A stretch of 64,000 bases of DNA from an uncultured Lachnospiraceae bacterium (GCA_951801245.1 CATOMC010000002.1:1-64000); one strand, 5' to 3'. Shown: positions 25,949-36,952, counted from the first letter of the stretch. Numbers and translations are program-made. Notes: generated by a model from the sequence alone, not told the origin.

Positions 25949-26455
25949 ATGGGAAATGTGATATTGATTGGTTTTATGGGATCGGGAAAGACTACAGTAG
26001 GTTTCAGGCTCTCTTACCGCCTGCGCAGGGCGGTCATAGACACCGATAAGGAGATCGAACGGGAAGAAGGACGTTCTATATCGGATATTTTTGCCGCAGA
26101 CGGGGAAGGGTATTTCCGTGACAGGGAGACAATGTGTCTGAGAAAACTGCTTAAGACCTGCAGTCATCAGATCATATCGGTGGGCGGCGGTCTGCCCCTT
26201 CGGGAAGAGAACAGGAAGCTGCTTCGGGAACTGGGACAGGTATTTTATCTGAAAGCAAGTGCCGGGACCATTTATGAAAGGGTCAGGAACGATACCACCA
26301 GACCGCTTTTGCAGTGTGATGATCCACAGGGAAGGATCGAGACGATGCTTTCGGAGAGAGACAGGTATTACCAGGATGCGGCGGACGTGGTCATCCATGT
26401 GGACGGTAAGGACTTTGAACAGATACTGTGTGAGATAGAACAAGCAGTGATATGA
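25949..26455 (+). CDS. aroK: Shikimate kinase
   Basis: AroK phosphorylates shikimate at O3 with ATP. The Walker A loop is GFMGSGKTTVG near residues 8-18, the shikimate-binding DTDKEIE near 32-38, EGYFRDRE near 53-60 and the GGG of SVGGGLPLR near 78; the lid arginine is in RPLLQ. The 168 residues are normal. Starts 46 bp after aroE and ends 17 bp before the aroQ start; the aroQ ribosome binding site begins at its stop codon. Confidence 0.95.
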   Translation: MGNVILIGFMGSGKTTVGFRLSYRLRRAVIDTDKEIEREEGRSISDIFAADGEGYFRDRETMCLRKLLKTCSHQIISVGGGLPLREENRKLLRELGQVFYLKASAGTIYERVRNDTTRPLLQCDDPQGRIETMLSERDRYYQDAADVVIHVDGKDFEQILCEIEQAVI

Positions 26456-26472
26456 AGGAGGAAGATACAGCC

Positions 26473-26910
26473 ATGAAAATACTGGTCATCAACGGGCCCA
26501 ATATTAATTTCCTGGGGATTCGGGAGAAGAGTGTTTATGGAACACAGGATTATGATTATCTGCTGCATATGATAGGGGACAAGGGTGAGAAGGAAGGATG
26601 CGCCGTTGAGGTGTTTCAGAGTAACCATGAGGGGGCGATCATTGACCGGATTCAGGACGCCTACTTTGACGGTACGCAGGGCATTGTGATCAACCCGGGT
26701 GCCTATACGCATTACAGCTATGCGATCCGGGATGCCCTTGCAAGCATCAAGGTTCCCAAGGTGGAGATCCATATTTCCAATATCATGGAGCGGGAAGATT
26801 TCCGTAAAGTCTCTGTGACGGCACCGGCCTGCGATAAGCAGATTTACGGCCAGGGACTCGAGGGGTATTTGATGGCGATTGACTTTATTTTGCAGCATAA
26901 AGCACAATGA
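26473..26910 (+). CDS. aroQ: Type II 3-dehydroquinate dehydratase
   Basis: AroQ removes water from 3-dehydroquinate. The opening INGPNINFLGIREKSVYG carries the catalytic Arg and Tyr, INPGAYTHYSYAIRDAL the conserved His, and VEIHISN the second His. The block usually written NIHARE reads NIMERE here, a non-essential variation as far as I know. I start it at ATG 26473 behind AAGGAGGAAG, giving 145 residues; the ATG at 26452 would put the ribosome binding site inside the gene. Order E-K-Q means steps 4, 5 and 3 of the pathway are made together. Confidence 0.94.
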   Translation: MKILVINGPNINFLGIREKSVYGTQDYDYLLHMIGDKGEKEGCAVEVFQSNHEGAIIDRIQDAYFDGTQGIVINPGAYTHYSYAIRDALASIKVPKVEIHISNIMEREDFRKVSVTAPACDKQIYGQGLEGYLMAIDFILQHKAQ

Positions 26911-26936
26911 CAGCGTTGCTCCTTGCAGGATGCGGC

Positions 26937-27223
26937 AAAGATGGAATGAACGGGTTTTATGACTGGAACATTGTATTGGATGAGGCGGGCCTAATCATGT
27001 GGGGAATTTCTGTGATACAATTAAGCCGGGAGCAGTGCGGATCGGTACGAGCTGCTATTCGGATGAACTGGAAGTGACGGCTTTTCTAAATCCGTACGAT
27101 CATATTGTATGTGTACTTTTAAACAGAACCGGCCACGATTTGAAGGTCAATCTGCGTCTGGGGAACAGCATGACACAGATGATGGTGGAAGCGTGCGCAA
27201 TTGTCAGTGTGGTCATATATTAA
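26937..27223 (+). pseudogene. Remnant of a GH30 family glycosidase gene (3' end)
   Basis: Two reading frames preserve the C-terminal part of a GH30 beta-glycosidase (glucosylceramidase / endo-1,6-glucanase type). Frame one reads GMNGFYDWNIVLDEAG (26943-26990). A one-base loss in the G run near 26987 shifts it to GPNHVGNFCD, then TIKPGAVRIGTSCYSDELEV and the beta-sandwich end VCVLLNRTGHDLKVNLRL. About 30 residues normally found between NFCD and IKPGAVRIG are missing in frame. The whole catalytic barrel is gone upstream, where aroQ now ends 26 bp away. The gene cannot make an enzyme. The gap from 27224 to efp holds only a weak promoter-like stretch. Confidence 0.75.
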
Positions 27224-27372
27224 ATGAGTTCCCGTGCAGGCATTGTGCACGGCATAAAATGTGCGGTGCAAAAAAGTTTTACATATTTTCGGGAAAGAGG
27301 TTGAAAAAAGAATCCTTATAGTATAAACTAGAAAAGAATTATATTTGTGAAAATTTGAGGAGGACTTAGTAT

Positions 27373-27930
27373 ATGATTTCAGCGGGTGATTTCAGAAATG
27401 GCATTACCATCGAGTTCGAGGGTAATGTTTATCAGATAATGGAGTTCCAGCATGTGAAACCCGGTAAGGGAGCAGCATTTGTCAGAACCAAATTAAAGAA
27501 TATCATCAACGGCGGCGTAGTGGAGAAGACTTTCAGACCCACCGAGAAATGCCCCCAGGCACGAATTGACAGAAAAGATATGCAGTACTTATATTCAGAC
27601 GGAGATCTGTTTAACTTCATGGATACGGAGACCTATGACCAGATCGCACTCAATTCGGATGCGGTAGGGGATGCGCTCAAGTTCGTGAAAGAGAACGAGA
27701 TGGTGAAGATCTGTTCCTACAACGGCAGTGTGTTTGCGATAGAGCCGCCCCTGTTTGTGGAATTGCAGATTACGGATACGGAGCCCGGGTTCAAGGGAGA
27801 TACGGCGACAGGTGCCACCAAGCCCGCGATTGTGGAGACGGGTGCGAAGGTAATGGTTCCTCTGTTTGTAGAAAACGGCGAGGTTATCAAGATCGACACC
27901 AGGACCGGAGAGTATTTATCCAGAGTATAA
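27373..27930 (+). CDS. efp: Elongation factor P
   Basis: EF-P relieves ribosome stalling at polyproline stretches. The KOW-like domain I contains the modification loop [10 protein letters not shown], with the modifiable Lys near residue 32-34. OB-fold domains II and III follow, ending in [15 protein letters not shown], as usual for the family. The 185 residues are normal. ATG 27373 follows GAGGAGG. Followed by a terminator, so probably monocistronic. No efp-modifying enzyme is adjacent. Confidence 0.97.
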   Translation: MISAGDFRNGITIEFEGNVYQIMEFQHVKPGKGAAFVRTKLKNIINGGVVEKTFRPTEKCPQARIDRKDMQYLYSDGDLFNFMDTETYDQIALNSDAVGDALKFVKENEMVKICSYNGSVFAIEPPLFVELQITDTEPGFKGDTATGATKPAIVETGAKVMVPLFVENGEVIKIDTRTGEYLSRV

Positions 27931-27958
27931 GCATATCATCAGTTATAGTACAAGCCTA

Positions 27959-27996
27959 TAAGACAATGTGAGCGAAAGTTTACGTTGTCTTTTTAT
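27959..27996 (+). terminator. Terminator after efp
   Basis: AAGACAATGT (27960-27969) pairs with ACGTTGTCTT (27982-27991) with one G-U pair, followed by TTTTATTT. Confidence 0.7.
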
Positions 27997-28045
27997 TTAT
28001 GTAACTGTTAGCCCTTTTGCCCGGAGAGAATGGGAAAGAGGAAAA

Positions 28046-28933
28046 ATGGATTTTAATGTATTTACAGAAAATATGGTTGATCTGGTACACAAGAAGATGG
28101 GAAAAGCCTATGAGATCAGAGTGACGAAGGTGACGAAGAATAATGATGTGGAGTTGACGGGAATCATTGTGATGGCCAAGTCCGATAATATTTCTCCCAC
28201 CATATACCTGGAGGGACTTTATGAAGAGTATCTGCAGGGGACAGCCATGCAGGCCCTGGTGGATAAAGTGATCAGTATCTATGAGGATCAGATCAGGGAT
28301 ATCAATCTGGATATGGAGTTTTTCCGGGATTTTGATAAGGTAAAAGACAGAATCTTTTATAAACTGATCAATTTCGATAAGAACCGCAGGCTTTTGGAGG
28401 ATTTGCCGTATTTCAGATGGCATGATCTGGCAATCGTTTTCTATTATGCCATGGAGGAAGAACTTGTGGGTAAAGCTTCCATTACGATCCACACGCACCA
28501 CATGAACATGTGGGGACAGAGTGTGGACAGTCTTTATCGGACAGCCAGCCGAAACATGAAAGACGGGATGCCTGAACTTTTGCTATCCATGGCGGAACTG
28601 ATCTCGCAGTTGACGGGGACTGTCATGGATAAGGAAGACGAGATTCCCATGTATGTACTGACCAATCAGGAGAAGATCTATGGAGCCGCCGCACTTTTAT
28701 ATTCACAGAAGATTAAGATACTGGCGGAGCGCATGGGAAGTGATCTGCTGATCCTGCCCAGTTCCATTCATGAAGTGCTGTTGATTCCTGACGATCACCA
28801 GAAAGGGTATGATTTCTATATTAAGATGGTGGATGAAGTGAACAGGACCCAGGTGGAACCGGAGGAAATACTGTCCGGCAGACTGTATCGCTACAGCAGG
28901 AAAAAGGCAGAAATAGAGGAAATTTTTTCTTAA
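28046..28933 (+). CDS. DUF5688 family protein
   Basis: A 295-residue protein that I recognise as DUF5688, a family common in gut Lachnospiraceae with no assigned function. It starts MDFNVFTENMVDLVHKKMGK and ends in a charged region with SGRLYRYSRKKAEIEEIF. No membrane segment or signal peptide is visible, so it should be cytoplasmic. Notable patches are THHMNMWG near 152 and LLILPSSIHEVLLIPDD near 234. ATG 28046 lies after GAAAGAGG. Stands alone between efp and a tRNA gene. Confidence 0.75.
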   Translation: MDFNVFTENMVDLVHKKMGKAYEIRVTKVTKNNDVELTGIIVMAKSDNISPTIYLEGLYEEYLQGTAMQALVDKVISIYEDQIRDINLDMEFFRDFDKVKDRIFYKLINFDKNRRLLEDLPYFRWHDLAIVFYYAMEEELVGKASITIHTHHMNMWGQSVDSLYRTASRNMKDGMPELLLSMAELISQLTGTVMDKEDEIPMYVLTNQEKIYGAAALLYSQKIKILAERMGSDLLILPSSIHEVLLIPDDHQKGYDFYIKMVDEVNRTQVEPEEILSGRLYRYSRKKAEIEEIFS

Positions 28934-29017
28934 TAAATTGATGACTGGACAACGGGGCTTACTTGTGGTATGATACTAACGATGTAACAAATTCGTAACA
29001 TTTCAGTACAGAAGTGG

Positions 29018-29089
29018 GCACCCGTAGTCTAATGGATAAAACGTAGGCCTCCGACGCCTTTGATGCAGGTTCGAGTCCTGTCGGGTGCA
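29018..29089 (+). tRNA. tRNA-Arg (anticodon CCG)
   Basis: A 72-nt cloverleaf. The acceptor GCACCCG pairs with CGGGTGC and the discriminator base is A. The anticodon stem AGGC/GCCT encloses loop CTCCGAC with anticodon CCG at 29051-29053. The T arm GCAGG-TTCGAGT-CCTGT is standard. The D stem has one mismatch. CCA is not encoded. It decodes CGG. A strong terminator begins 4 bp after it. Confidence 0.95.
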
Positions 29090-29092
29090 TTG

Positions 29093-29153
29093 AATGAAGC
29101 GTGTTTTTCAGGCGGAAAATATCCCGCCTGAAATTGCCTTGGCTTCATTTTTT
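29093..29153 (+). terminator. Nested-stem terminator after tRNA-Arg
   Basis: The outer stem AATGAAGC (29093-29100) pairs with GCTTCATT (29142-29149); the inner stem CAGGCGG (29109-29115) pairs with CCGCCTG (29124-29130). A T run follows. Confidence 0.85.
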
Positions 29154-29237
29154 CATGAAGGCAAAAGGACGAAACAAAAGATAAGGATTCTGCGTTGAGA
29201 CTTATGTTTGCATTTGTGCTTAGAAAGGTTGTTGTAG

Positions 29238-30542
29238 ATGAACACATCAAATAATACAATACAGAGTCTCTTGAAGGCAAAGTTTGAAAGCCTCAAGGAA
29301 TGGCTGATCCGGTATTCCAAAATCGTGATGCCTGTGGTATTGGCAGTCTGTATCCTGATCACGGTCGTGACGGCAGTCACAGCCAACAAGAGAAAGATCG
29401 TACAGGAAGAGACAGTCGTGGCAACGGAGGAAGTAGATGTATCCGGTACCATGATTACTGTGCCGGAGGTGCCGCTTGAACAGGACGCCGTGCCGGGACT
29501 GAACGAATTCATACAGACTTATTACACGGCGATAGTAGAAGGGGATACGGAGACTTTATCCAGGTCGGTGGATTACATGGATGCCACGGAGTTACTCAGG
29601 GCAGTGGAGATGAGTAAATATATTGAATCTTATCCTACCGTGGAGGTTTGCACCAAGAAGGGGCCAAGAGAGGGAACCTATCTCGCCTATGTATATGGAG
29701 AAATGAAGTTCTACGATTATGACAGGCCGGTCCCGGGATTGTCGGTGTTTTATATCTGTACCAATGAGAACGGTGACTTCTATATCAATGAAGACGGCGA
29801 AGAAGACGATAATGAGCTGTATTATATACGGGAAGTTAACTTGCAGGACGATGCCATAGATCTGAATAACAGAGCGGCAGCAGCCTACAATGATATGGTG
29901 GCCGAAGACGGCGAGCTGGCAGCGTTTATCGTAGATCTGAAAGAAGAGATCGAGAAGAACGTGGGCGAAGCCCTGGCAAGCAAAGAAGGCAGTGACCAGA
30001 CCGGGGAGGAGTCAGAGGAAACTTCGGAAGAACCTGCGGAGACCGCCCAGGAGCCGGAAAGTCCGTCTATGGTGGTGACCAAAGTGAAAGCCATGGATGT
30101 GGTCAACATCAGAACATCTGACAGCGAGACGGCAGATAAGATCGGCAAGGCCGCTGTGGGAGACGAGTTCACCCTTCTGGAAGAGAAGGGCAACGGCTGG
30201 AGCAAGATAGAGTATGACGGAGCCGAGGCTTATATCAAGAGCGATTATCTGGAACCTTCCGAGACAGAGACTGCACTTGCACAGGAGAATGAAGCAGAGG
30301 AAGCAGAACCGGAGCAGGAAGAAGCGGATAACAGCAGTACTGCTGCGCCGTCAGCTTCCACAGAGACGGTAACGGTCAAAGAGACTGTCAGGATCCGTAA
30401 GGGTGCCAGTGAGACGTCAGAGAAGCTGGCTACCGCTTATAAGGGTGAGAAGTTAAAAGTGCTCATGAAGCAGGCAGACGGCTGGACCAGGATCGAGTAC
30501 AATGGCCAAAAAGCTTATGTGAAGTCTGAATTTGTGGAGTAA
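29238..30542 (+). CDS. Membrane-anchored protein with two C-terminal SH3 domains
   Basis: A 434-residue single-pass protein. The short cytoplasmic N-terminus is followed by a helix near residues 28-50 (IVMPVVLAVCILITVVTAVTA). The outside part opens with a domain of about 150 residues (LNEFIQTYYTAIVEGDTE) with the look of an NTF2-like fold. A Glu-rich linker leads to two SH3b domains: VVNIRTSDSETADKIGKAA and VRIRKGASETSEKLATAYKG, each ending in AYIKSDYLE or AYVKSEFVE. Such SH3 domains bind cell-wall peptide stems in known proteins. No catalytic domain is seen. It shares its general plan (membrane helix, acidic linker, SH3) with the protein at 22218. Confidence 0.85.
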   Translation: MNTSNNTIQSLLKAKFESLKEWLIRYSKIVMPVVLAVCILITVVTAVTANKRKIVQEETVVATEEVDVSGTMITVPEVPLEQDAVPGLNEFIQTYYTAIVEGDTETLSRSVDYMDATELLRAVEMSKYIESYPTVEVCTKKGPREGTYLAYVYGEMKFYDYDRPVPGLSVFYICTNENGDFYINEDGEEDDNELYYIREVNLQDDAIDLNNRAAAAYNDMVAEDGELAAFIVDLKEEIEKNVGEALASKEGSDQTGEESEETSEEPAETAQEPESPSMVVTKVKAMDVVNIRTSDSETADKIGKAAVGDEFTLLEEKGNGWSKIEYDGAEAYIKSDYLEPSETETALAQENEAEEAEPEQEEADNSSTAAPSASTETVTVKETVRIRKGASETSEKLATAYKGEKLKVLMKQADGWTRIEYNGQKAYVKSEFVE

Positions 30543-30587
30543 TCTCCGGTGAAAGCAACGATTAAATCATAATAATTGGGTAAAGAT

Positions 30588-30620
30588 AAAGAGTACAGGG
30601 ATGCCTGTACTCTTTTGTTA
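30588..30620 (+). terminator. Terminator after the SH3 protein gene
   Basis: AAAGAGTACAGG (30588-30599) pairs perfectly with CCTGTACTCTTT (30604-30615), then TGTT. Confidence 0.88.
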
Positions 30621-30656
30621 CTATATAGGAAAATGGAAAGAAAGGTGTAGAGTAAG

Positions 30657-31088
30657 ATGAAACATGATGATGCGATGATCTTAAAGGAAATTCAGAAGAA
30701 TACGCAGATTGGAATGACCGCCATTGGGACCATATTAGATAAGATAGGAGACGATGCGTTCTCTTTGCAGTTATCGAAACAGTCCCTGCGTTATTCGGAA
30801 ATTCATAATAAAGCTCTGGATAAGATACTGCAGAATGACGGGGAAGTGTATCGGGGCAGTCAGATCACAGACCTGCTCTTAAAGGGCAATATCCATGCCA
30901 GTACGGCTCTGAACATCAGTACCGGACATTTGGCGGAAATGATGATCCAGGGCAGCAGCAGGGGGCTGACCAGTATGTGGAAGGCACTGCGCCACAATAC
31001 ACTGGCCACGGATGATGCGGTGGAACTGGCCCAGGAACTGGTTGACTTCGAGGAGAAAAATATCGAACGGCTGAAAGAGTACTTATAA
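30657..31088 (+). CDS. Small all-helical protein of unknown function
   Basis: A 143-residue soluble protein. The sequence is almost wholly predicted helix: KEIQKNTQIGMTAIGTILDKI, then FSLQLSKQSLRYSEIHNKALDKIL, then ELAQELVDFEEKNIERLKEYL. The spacing of four long helices suggests a four-helix bundle of ferritin-like type, but I do not see the paired Glu/His ligands that would show a metal site. No signal peptide. It stands alone between two terminator/promoter regions before gdhA. Confidence 0.75.
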   Translation: MKHDDAMILKEIQKNTQIGMTAIGTILDKIGDDAFSLQLSKQSLRYSEIHNKALDKILQNDGEVYRGSQITDLLLKGNIHASTALNISTGHLAEMMIQGSSRGLTSMWKALRHNTLATDDAVELAQELVDFEEKNIERLKEYL

Positions 31089-31175
31089 GATTGTATACAA
31101 GTATTTTAGTATTATTGTCCAATATATATGGAAAAATTTCGTAAAATTTTTACGCTTTAATCTGCTAAATCGGAC

Positions 31176-31204
31176 TTGTGGATTTTAATATGTCATACTA
31201 TAAT
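31176..31204 (+). promoter_or_regulatory. gdhA promoter
   Basis: TTGTGG (31176-31181), 17 bp, perfect TATAAT (31199-31204), about 50 bp before the start codon. Confidence 0.65.
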
Positions 31205-31241
31205 GATATGTGGGCAAGAAAAACTATGATATACAAATTAA

Positions 31242-32920
<1,679 letters not shown>

Positions 32921-32931
<11 letters not shown>

Positions 32932-34186
32932 TTTTGTGTCCTCCTATCTGGTGATTGCGTTCTATGGTGGTGGCGCCTTCCTCCAGGTTCATGCCCTTGA
33001 GGATCGCGTCCTTGCCGAATTTGTTCTTGATGCTGATGACGGCCTGCTGTATTTTCCGGTTCCGGTCTAATTCATCGGCATCCACGAAGAAACTGTACTG
33101 TCGATATTCTTCCGGCATTACATGATTGCAGGTGATGTTGATGCGGTGGATCTGATAGCTGGGATCAACGATCCGTTCATAGAGGGCCGTGACTGCCGGG
33201 ATAATGAGAAGGTCGGAACTGGTGTCCATGTGGAGGGCTGTTGTGCCGTGGGCGGAAGGGACATTAAACCTGTTGGAATAGCCTACGTGGAGGGTGATAG
33301 AGCGGGTGACCAGCTTCTTTTCCACCAGATCCAGGCAAAGCAGGTCAGTCATCTCCTTGACCACAAGAAGCCCTTTGTCAAAAGGATAATCACAGCCTAA
33401 GACCTGGCCGCTGGTCAGGCAGCTACTGTGCGGTTTATAGGATTTGATATCGGCGATGGTGACGGGTTCCCTGCCCCAGGCATGGTCGATCAGCAGTTCC
33501 GCGTCCACCCCCATAAGGCGGTAGAGAAGATCTTCATCGGCCTCAACGATGTCATGCATGGTGCGGATGCCGAAGGTGTCAAGCCGCCTTGCGGTACCGG
33601 CGCCTACCCGCCAGAAGTCTGTGAGAGGTTTATGCTGCCAGAGGGTCTGTCTGTAACTTTCTTCTGTCAGTTCGCCGATAAAGTCAGTAGCGTGCTTGGC
33701 AGTGATGTCCAGGGCGATCTTGGCCAGATACAGATTGGTACCTACGCCGCAGGAAGCACGCACGCCTATCTGTTCATAGATATCCTGCATGATCCGAAAG
33801 CCCAGCTCCCTGGCGGTGAGTTGGTAGAGGGCAAGGTAGTCTGTTACGTCCATAAAGGCTTCATCAATGGAGTAGACATGTATGTCTTCTTTGGAAATAT
33901 AGTTTAGGTAGATTTCATAAATAGCGGCGGAGGTGTCTATGTATTTCTGCATCCGGGGCGGGGCCGTGATATAATCCACATGTTTTGGAATCTCAAAGAT
34001 ACGGCAGCGATTCTGAATGCCCAGGGCCTTCATGGCTGGGGTGATAGCCAGGCAGATGGTTTTGTCCGTCCGGGATGGATCGGCCACCACCAGATTGGTC
34101 GTCATGGGATCCAAACCCCGTGCCACACATTCTACGGAGGCGTAGAAGGACTTCAGATCGATGCAAAGATAAGTACGCGGTTTCAT
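32921..34186 (-). CDS. Y-family DNA polymerase (UmuC/DinB type)
   Basis: A translesion DNA polymerase of 421 residues. The catalytic carboxylates are in CIDLKSFYASVEC near residues 8-20 and YSIDEAFMDVT near 105-115. The helix-hairpin-helix thumb contains WRVGAGTARRLDTFGIRTM near 190, and a little-finger domain follows. The grouping with YolD and the SKEDIHVYSIDEAFMD context fit the UvrX/UmuC-like branch found in Firmicutes rather than Pol IV. A LexA-like box in its promoter indicates SOS control. Confidence 0.93.
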
Positions 34187-34225
34187 ACGGGGACTCCTTT
34201 CTGTAAGAGATAGGCTGCTGTCTAT

Positions 34226-34255
34226 AGTATAACATTAAGAACATATGTTTGGCAA
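34226..34255 (-). promoter_or_regulatory. Promoter of the polymerase-yolD operon
   Basis: On the minus strand, TTGCCA (34255-34250), an 18-bp spacer and TATACT (34231-34226) lie about 40 bp before the start codon. Confidence 0.6.
34238..34251. promoter_or_regulatory. LexA (SOS) box
   Basis: AGAACATATGTTTG contains GAAC-N4-GTTT, matching the Gram-positive LexA consensus CGAACRNRYGTTYG in its core. It lies between the -35 and -10 of the polymerase promoter, where bound LexA would block transcription. Confidence 0.7.
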
Positions 34256-34363
34256 ACATTACTTATAATTTTTATATTATCAGAAGAAATAGAGGACAAA
34301 TCTTTCCAAAAATGGTACTATACATTTATAGTGTAGTGATAGTTTTAAAGGGGACAGATATCA

Positions 34364-35635
34364 ATGAGCATTATCAGCAGCAAAGACGTCTACGAGATTA
34401 TTCGAAAGACGCTTGGCATTATCAACAGCAAAATCATGCATCACGGGGAGATTACGGGGTATATTCTATATAAGATGATGGAGTATGAGAATGCCTGTAC
34501 CGATCAGCATTACACGGAACAGGAACTGGTAGATTATACGATGCTTGGTATCCTGCATGATATTGGTCTTTATAAGGAGGAGAATATCAAGAATGTGTCT
34601 GACTTTGAGACCAGGAACCGCTGGTCCCATTCCATTTACGGATTTCTCTTTTTGAAGTATCTGTCACCCATGGGAGATAAGGCGGAGATAGTCTTGTATC
34701 ATCATCTGGATTATAACAGGTACGGTATGATACAGAGCCGCTATATGCATATCATCGAAATACTCAATCTGGCAGATCAGATGGATACCTTCCTGAATCT
34801 GAAAGAAGAGAGACTGGGGCAGGATTATTTTGCCAGATATCGTGACATTAAGTTTTCCGGGGCGGCCATGGATCTTTTCCAGAAGGCCGAGAAGCAGTAT
34901 GGTATCACGGACAATCTGGTGAACGGCAAGTACAGAGAAGAACTGGATGTCCTGTTAGCCAAGCGTGCGTTTTCGGAGCAGTATAAGAAAGGGTTTCTGG
35001 AAATGCTGGTCTATACCATCGATTTTAGAAGCGAACATACGGTGATACATACACTGGCAACGGTGAACTTCGCAAAACAGCTCGGCAGGCTGTCGAGAGT
35101 TTCCGGTAAGGATCTGCGGGATCTCCATTACGGGGCGCTGCTCCATGATCTGGGCAAGATAGCCATTCCTTTAAATATTCTGGAATCGACAGGACGTTTG
35201 AGTGATGATGAGATGAAAGTCATGAAGGCCCATGTGCGTATCACGGAGATGATCCTGGAAGGGGTTGTGGACGATGATGTGCTGCAGATCGCGGTCAGAC
35301 ATCATGAAAAGCTGGACGGCACAGGATATCATAAGGGACTGAGGGAGGAAGATCTGACACTGCCCCAACAGATCATCGCAGTGGCAGATATTCTGAGTGC
35401 ATTATACGGTAAACGTAGTTACAAAGAAGCTTTCAGCAAGGAAAAGATAATGGATATCATGAATTCCGATGCGGAACGGGGCAAGATCAACCGGAATGTG
35501 GTCAATGGTCTGGAACGCAATTATGATAACATTATCAAGGAGTTTGAGAAGGAGAAAGAAAATACCATAGGGCTTTATTTAAAGATTAAGGAACAGTACG
35601 CGGTTATGATTGAGCGGTTTAAACAGTTTGATTAG
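34364..35635 (+). CDS. Protein with an N-terminal HD domain and a C-terminal HD-GYP-like domain
   Basis: A 423-residue soluble protein. The first half carries one metal-binding HD unit, GILHDIGLYKEE near residue 65, followed by HSIYGF and HHLDYNRYG. The second half starts near 220 with HTVIHTLATVNFAK, then ALLHDLGKIAIP near 260 and HHEKLDGTGYHKGL near 315. The GYP tripeptide reads GYH, an unusual third residue. The domain is likely a cyclic-dinucleotide phosphodiesterase or a relative. No receiver or membrane segment is present, so the input signal is unknown. Diverges from the SOS operon. Confidence 0.88.
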   Translation: MSIISSKDVYEIIRKTLGIINSKIMHHGEITGYILYKMMEYENACTDQHYTEQELVDYTMLGILHDIGLYKEENIKNVSDFETRNRWSHSIYGFLFLKYLSPMGDKAEIVLYHHLDYNRYGMIQSRYMHIIEILNLADQMDTFLNLKEERLGQDYFARYRDIKFSGAAMDLFQKAEKQYGITDNLVNGKYREELDVLLAKRAFSEQYKKGFLEMLVYTIDFRSEHTVIHTLATVNFAKQLGRLSRVSGKDLRDLHYGALLHDLGKIAIPLNILESTGRLSDDEMKVMKAHVRITEMILEGVVDDDVLQIAVRHHEKLDGTGYHKGLREEDLTLPQQIIAVADILSALYGKRSYKEAFSKEKIMDIMNSDAERGKINRNVVNGLERNYDNIIKEFEKEKENTIGLYLKIKEQYAVMIERFKQFD

Positions 35636-35721
35636 CGAATGCTGAGCCTTGATATAGAAGGGCGAAGGGTTAAGCCTTAAGCGCCCGTTATGATGATGAG
35701 AATCAGACAAAGGAGGCAGAT

Positions 35722-36840
35722 ATGGAACAGGCAAAAGTATATTTTACATCGTTTAAGGCAAAGGAACACGAGAACTTATTACAGAAACTGCACAGACTGA
35801 TGAAGACGGCAGGTTTTGAATCGATTGATTTTACCGATAAATATGCGGCGATCAAGATTCACTTCGGGGAATATGGCAATCTGGCCTTTTTGCGCCCCAA
35901 CTATGCTAAGGTGGTGGCTGATTATGTGAAGGAACTGGGCGGCAGGCCATATCTGACGGACTGTAATACCCTTTATGTGGGAAGCAGAAAGAATGCGCTT
36001 GACCACTTGGAAACAGCCTATGTGAACGGGTTTTCACCTTATCAGACAGGCTGCCATGTGATCATTGGCGACGGCCTTAAGGGGACGGATGAGACCATTG
36101 TGCCCATCAATGGGGAATATGTGAAAGAAGCAAAAATCGGCCACGCAGTCATGGATGCGGACGTGTTCATTTCCCTGACCCATTTTAAGGGACATGAGAT
36201 GGCAGGATTTGGCGGCACGCTTAAGAATATCGGAATGGGCTGCGGCTCCAGGGCAGGCAAGATGGAACAGCACTGTGAAGGGAAACCCAGTGTGGACCAG
36301 AGTATCTGTGTGGGCTGTGGCGCCTGCGACAGGATCTGTGCCCACGGAGCACCAAAGATCGCGGATGGTAAGGCGAAGATCGATCATGAGAAATGCGTAG
36401 GCTGTGGAAGATGTCTGGCGGTGTGTCCGAAAGATGCGATCGCGGCGGATTTTGCGGATTCCATCGCGGTGTTGAATTATAAGATGGCGGAGTATTCTCT
36501 GGCGGTATGCAAGGACAGACCGTGTTTTCATGTCTCCCTGATCTGCGATGTGTCCCCCAACTGTGACTGCCATGCAGAGAACGATATTCCGATCATTCCC
36601 AATATAGGCATGCTGGCATCCTTTGATCCGGTAGCGCTGGATCAGGCATGTGCAGATCTGTGCAATCAGGCGGCGCCGGTAGCGGAAAGTATTCTGGGAG
36701 AAAACCTCAGGAAAAACGGCGGAGCCAAGGAACACGATCACTTCCATATGACACATCCGGATACGGAGTGGAAGTCTTGTATTGCCCATGCGGTTAAGAT
36801 TGGTCTGGGAACGGACCAGTATGAGTTGGTGAATATATAA
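35722..36840 (+). CDS. DUF362 domain protein with two 4Fe-4S clusters
   Basis: A 372-residue iron-sulfur protein. The DUF362 portion includes AIKIHFGEYGNLAFLRP near residue 43 and SLTHFKGHEMAGFGG near 152. Two ferredoxin motifs, CVGCGACDRIC and CVGCGRCLAVCP, lie near residues 194-241. DUF362 proteins are widespread in strict anaerobes; their partner and reaction are unknown. AAAGGAGG precedes ATG 35722. No electron-transfer genes adjoin it. Confidence 0.9.
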   Translation: MEQAKVYFTSFKAKEHENLLQKLHRLMKTAGFESIDFTDKYAAIKIHFGEYGNLAFLRPNYAKVVADYVKELGGRPYLTDCNTLYVGSRKNALDHLETAYVNGFSPYQTGCHVIIGDGLKGTDETIVPINGEYVKEAKIGHAVMDADVFISLTHFKGHEMAGFGGTLKNIGMGCGSRAGKMEQHCEGKPSVDQSICVGCGACDRICAHGAPKIADGKAKIDHEKCVGCGRCLAVCPKDAIAADFADSIAVLNYKMAEYSLAVCKDRPCFHVSLICDVSPNCDCHAENDIPIIPNIGMLASFDPVALDQACADLCNQAAPVAESILGENLRKNGGAKEHDHFHMTHPDTEWKSCIAHAVKIGLGTDQYELVNI

Positions 36841-36952
36841 GCCCCGGCGGTTTATGACCGAAATAGGCCTGTTTATGCATGAATGCTTCAGAAAAGAAGA
36901 TATTTTTCCGAAATAGAGAGTGACAGATGAAAACGGAAAGGTGGTCGTATAG

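Noticed and set aside
26908..26960. Lipoprotein-like start reading MTALLLAGCGKDG after aroQ
   Set aside because: The lipobox-like string arises by chance at the junction; the following residues are GH30 blocks and the frame is broken soon after.
35664..35692. GGGCG...CGCCC hairpin between the HD-GYP and DUF362 genes
   Set aside because: The pairing is interrupted and lacks a T run, so I could not support it as terminator or regulator.
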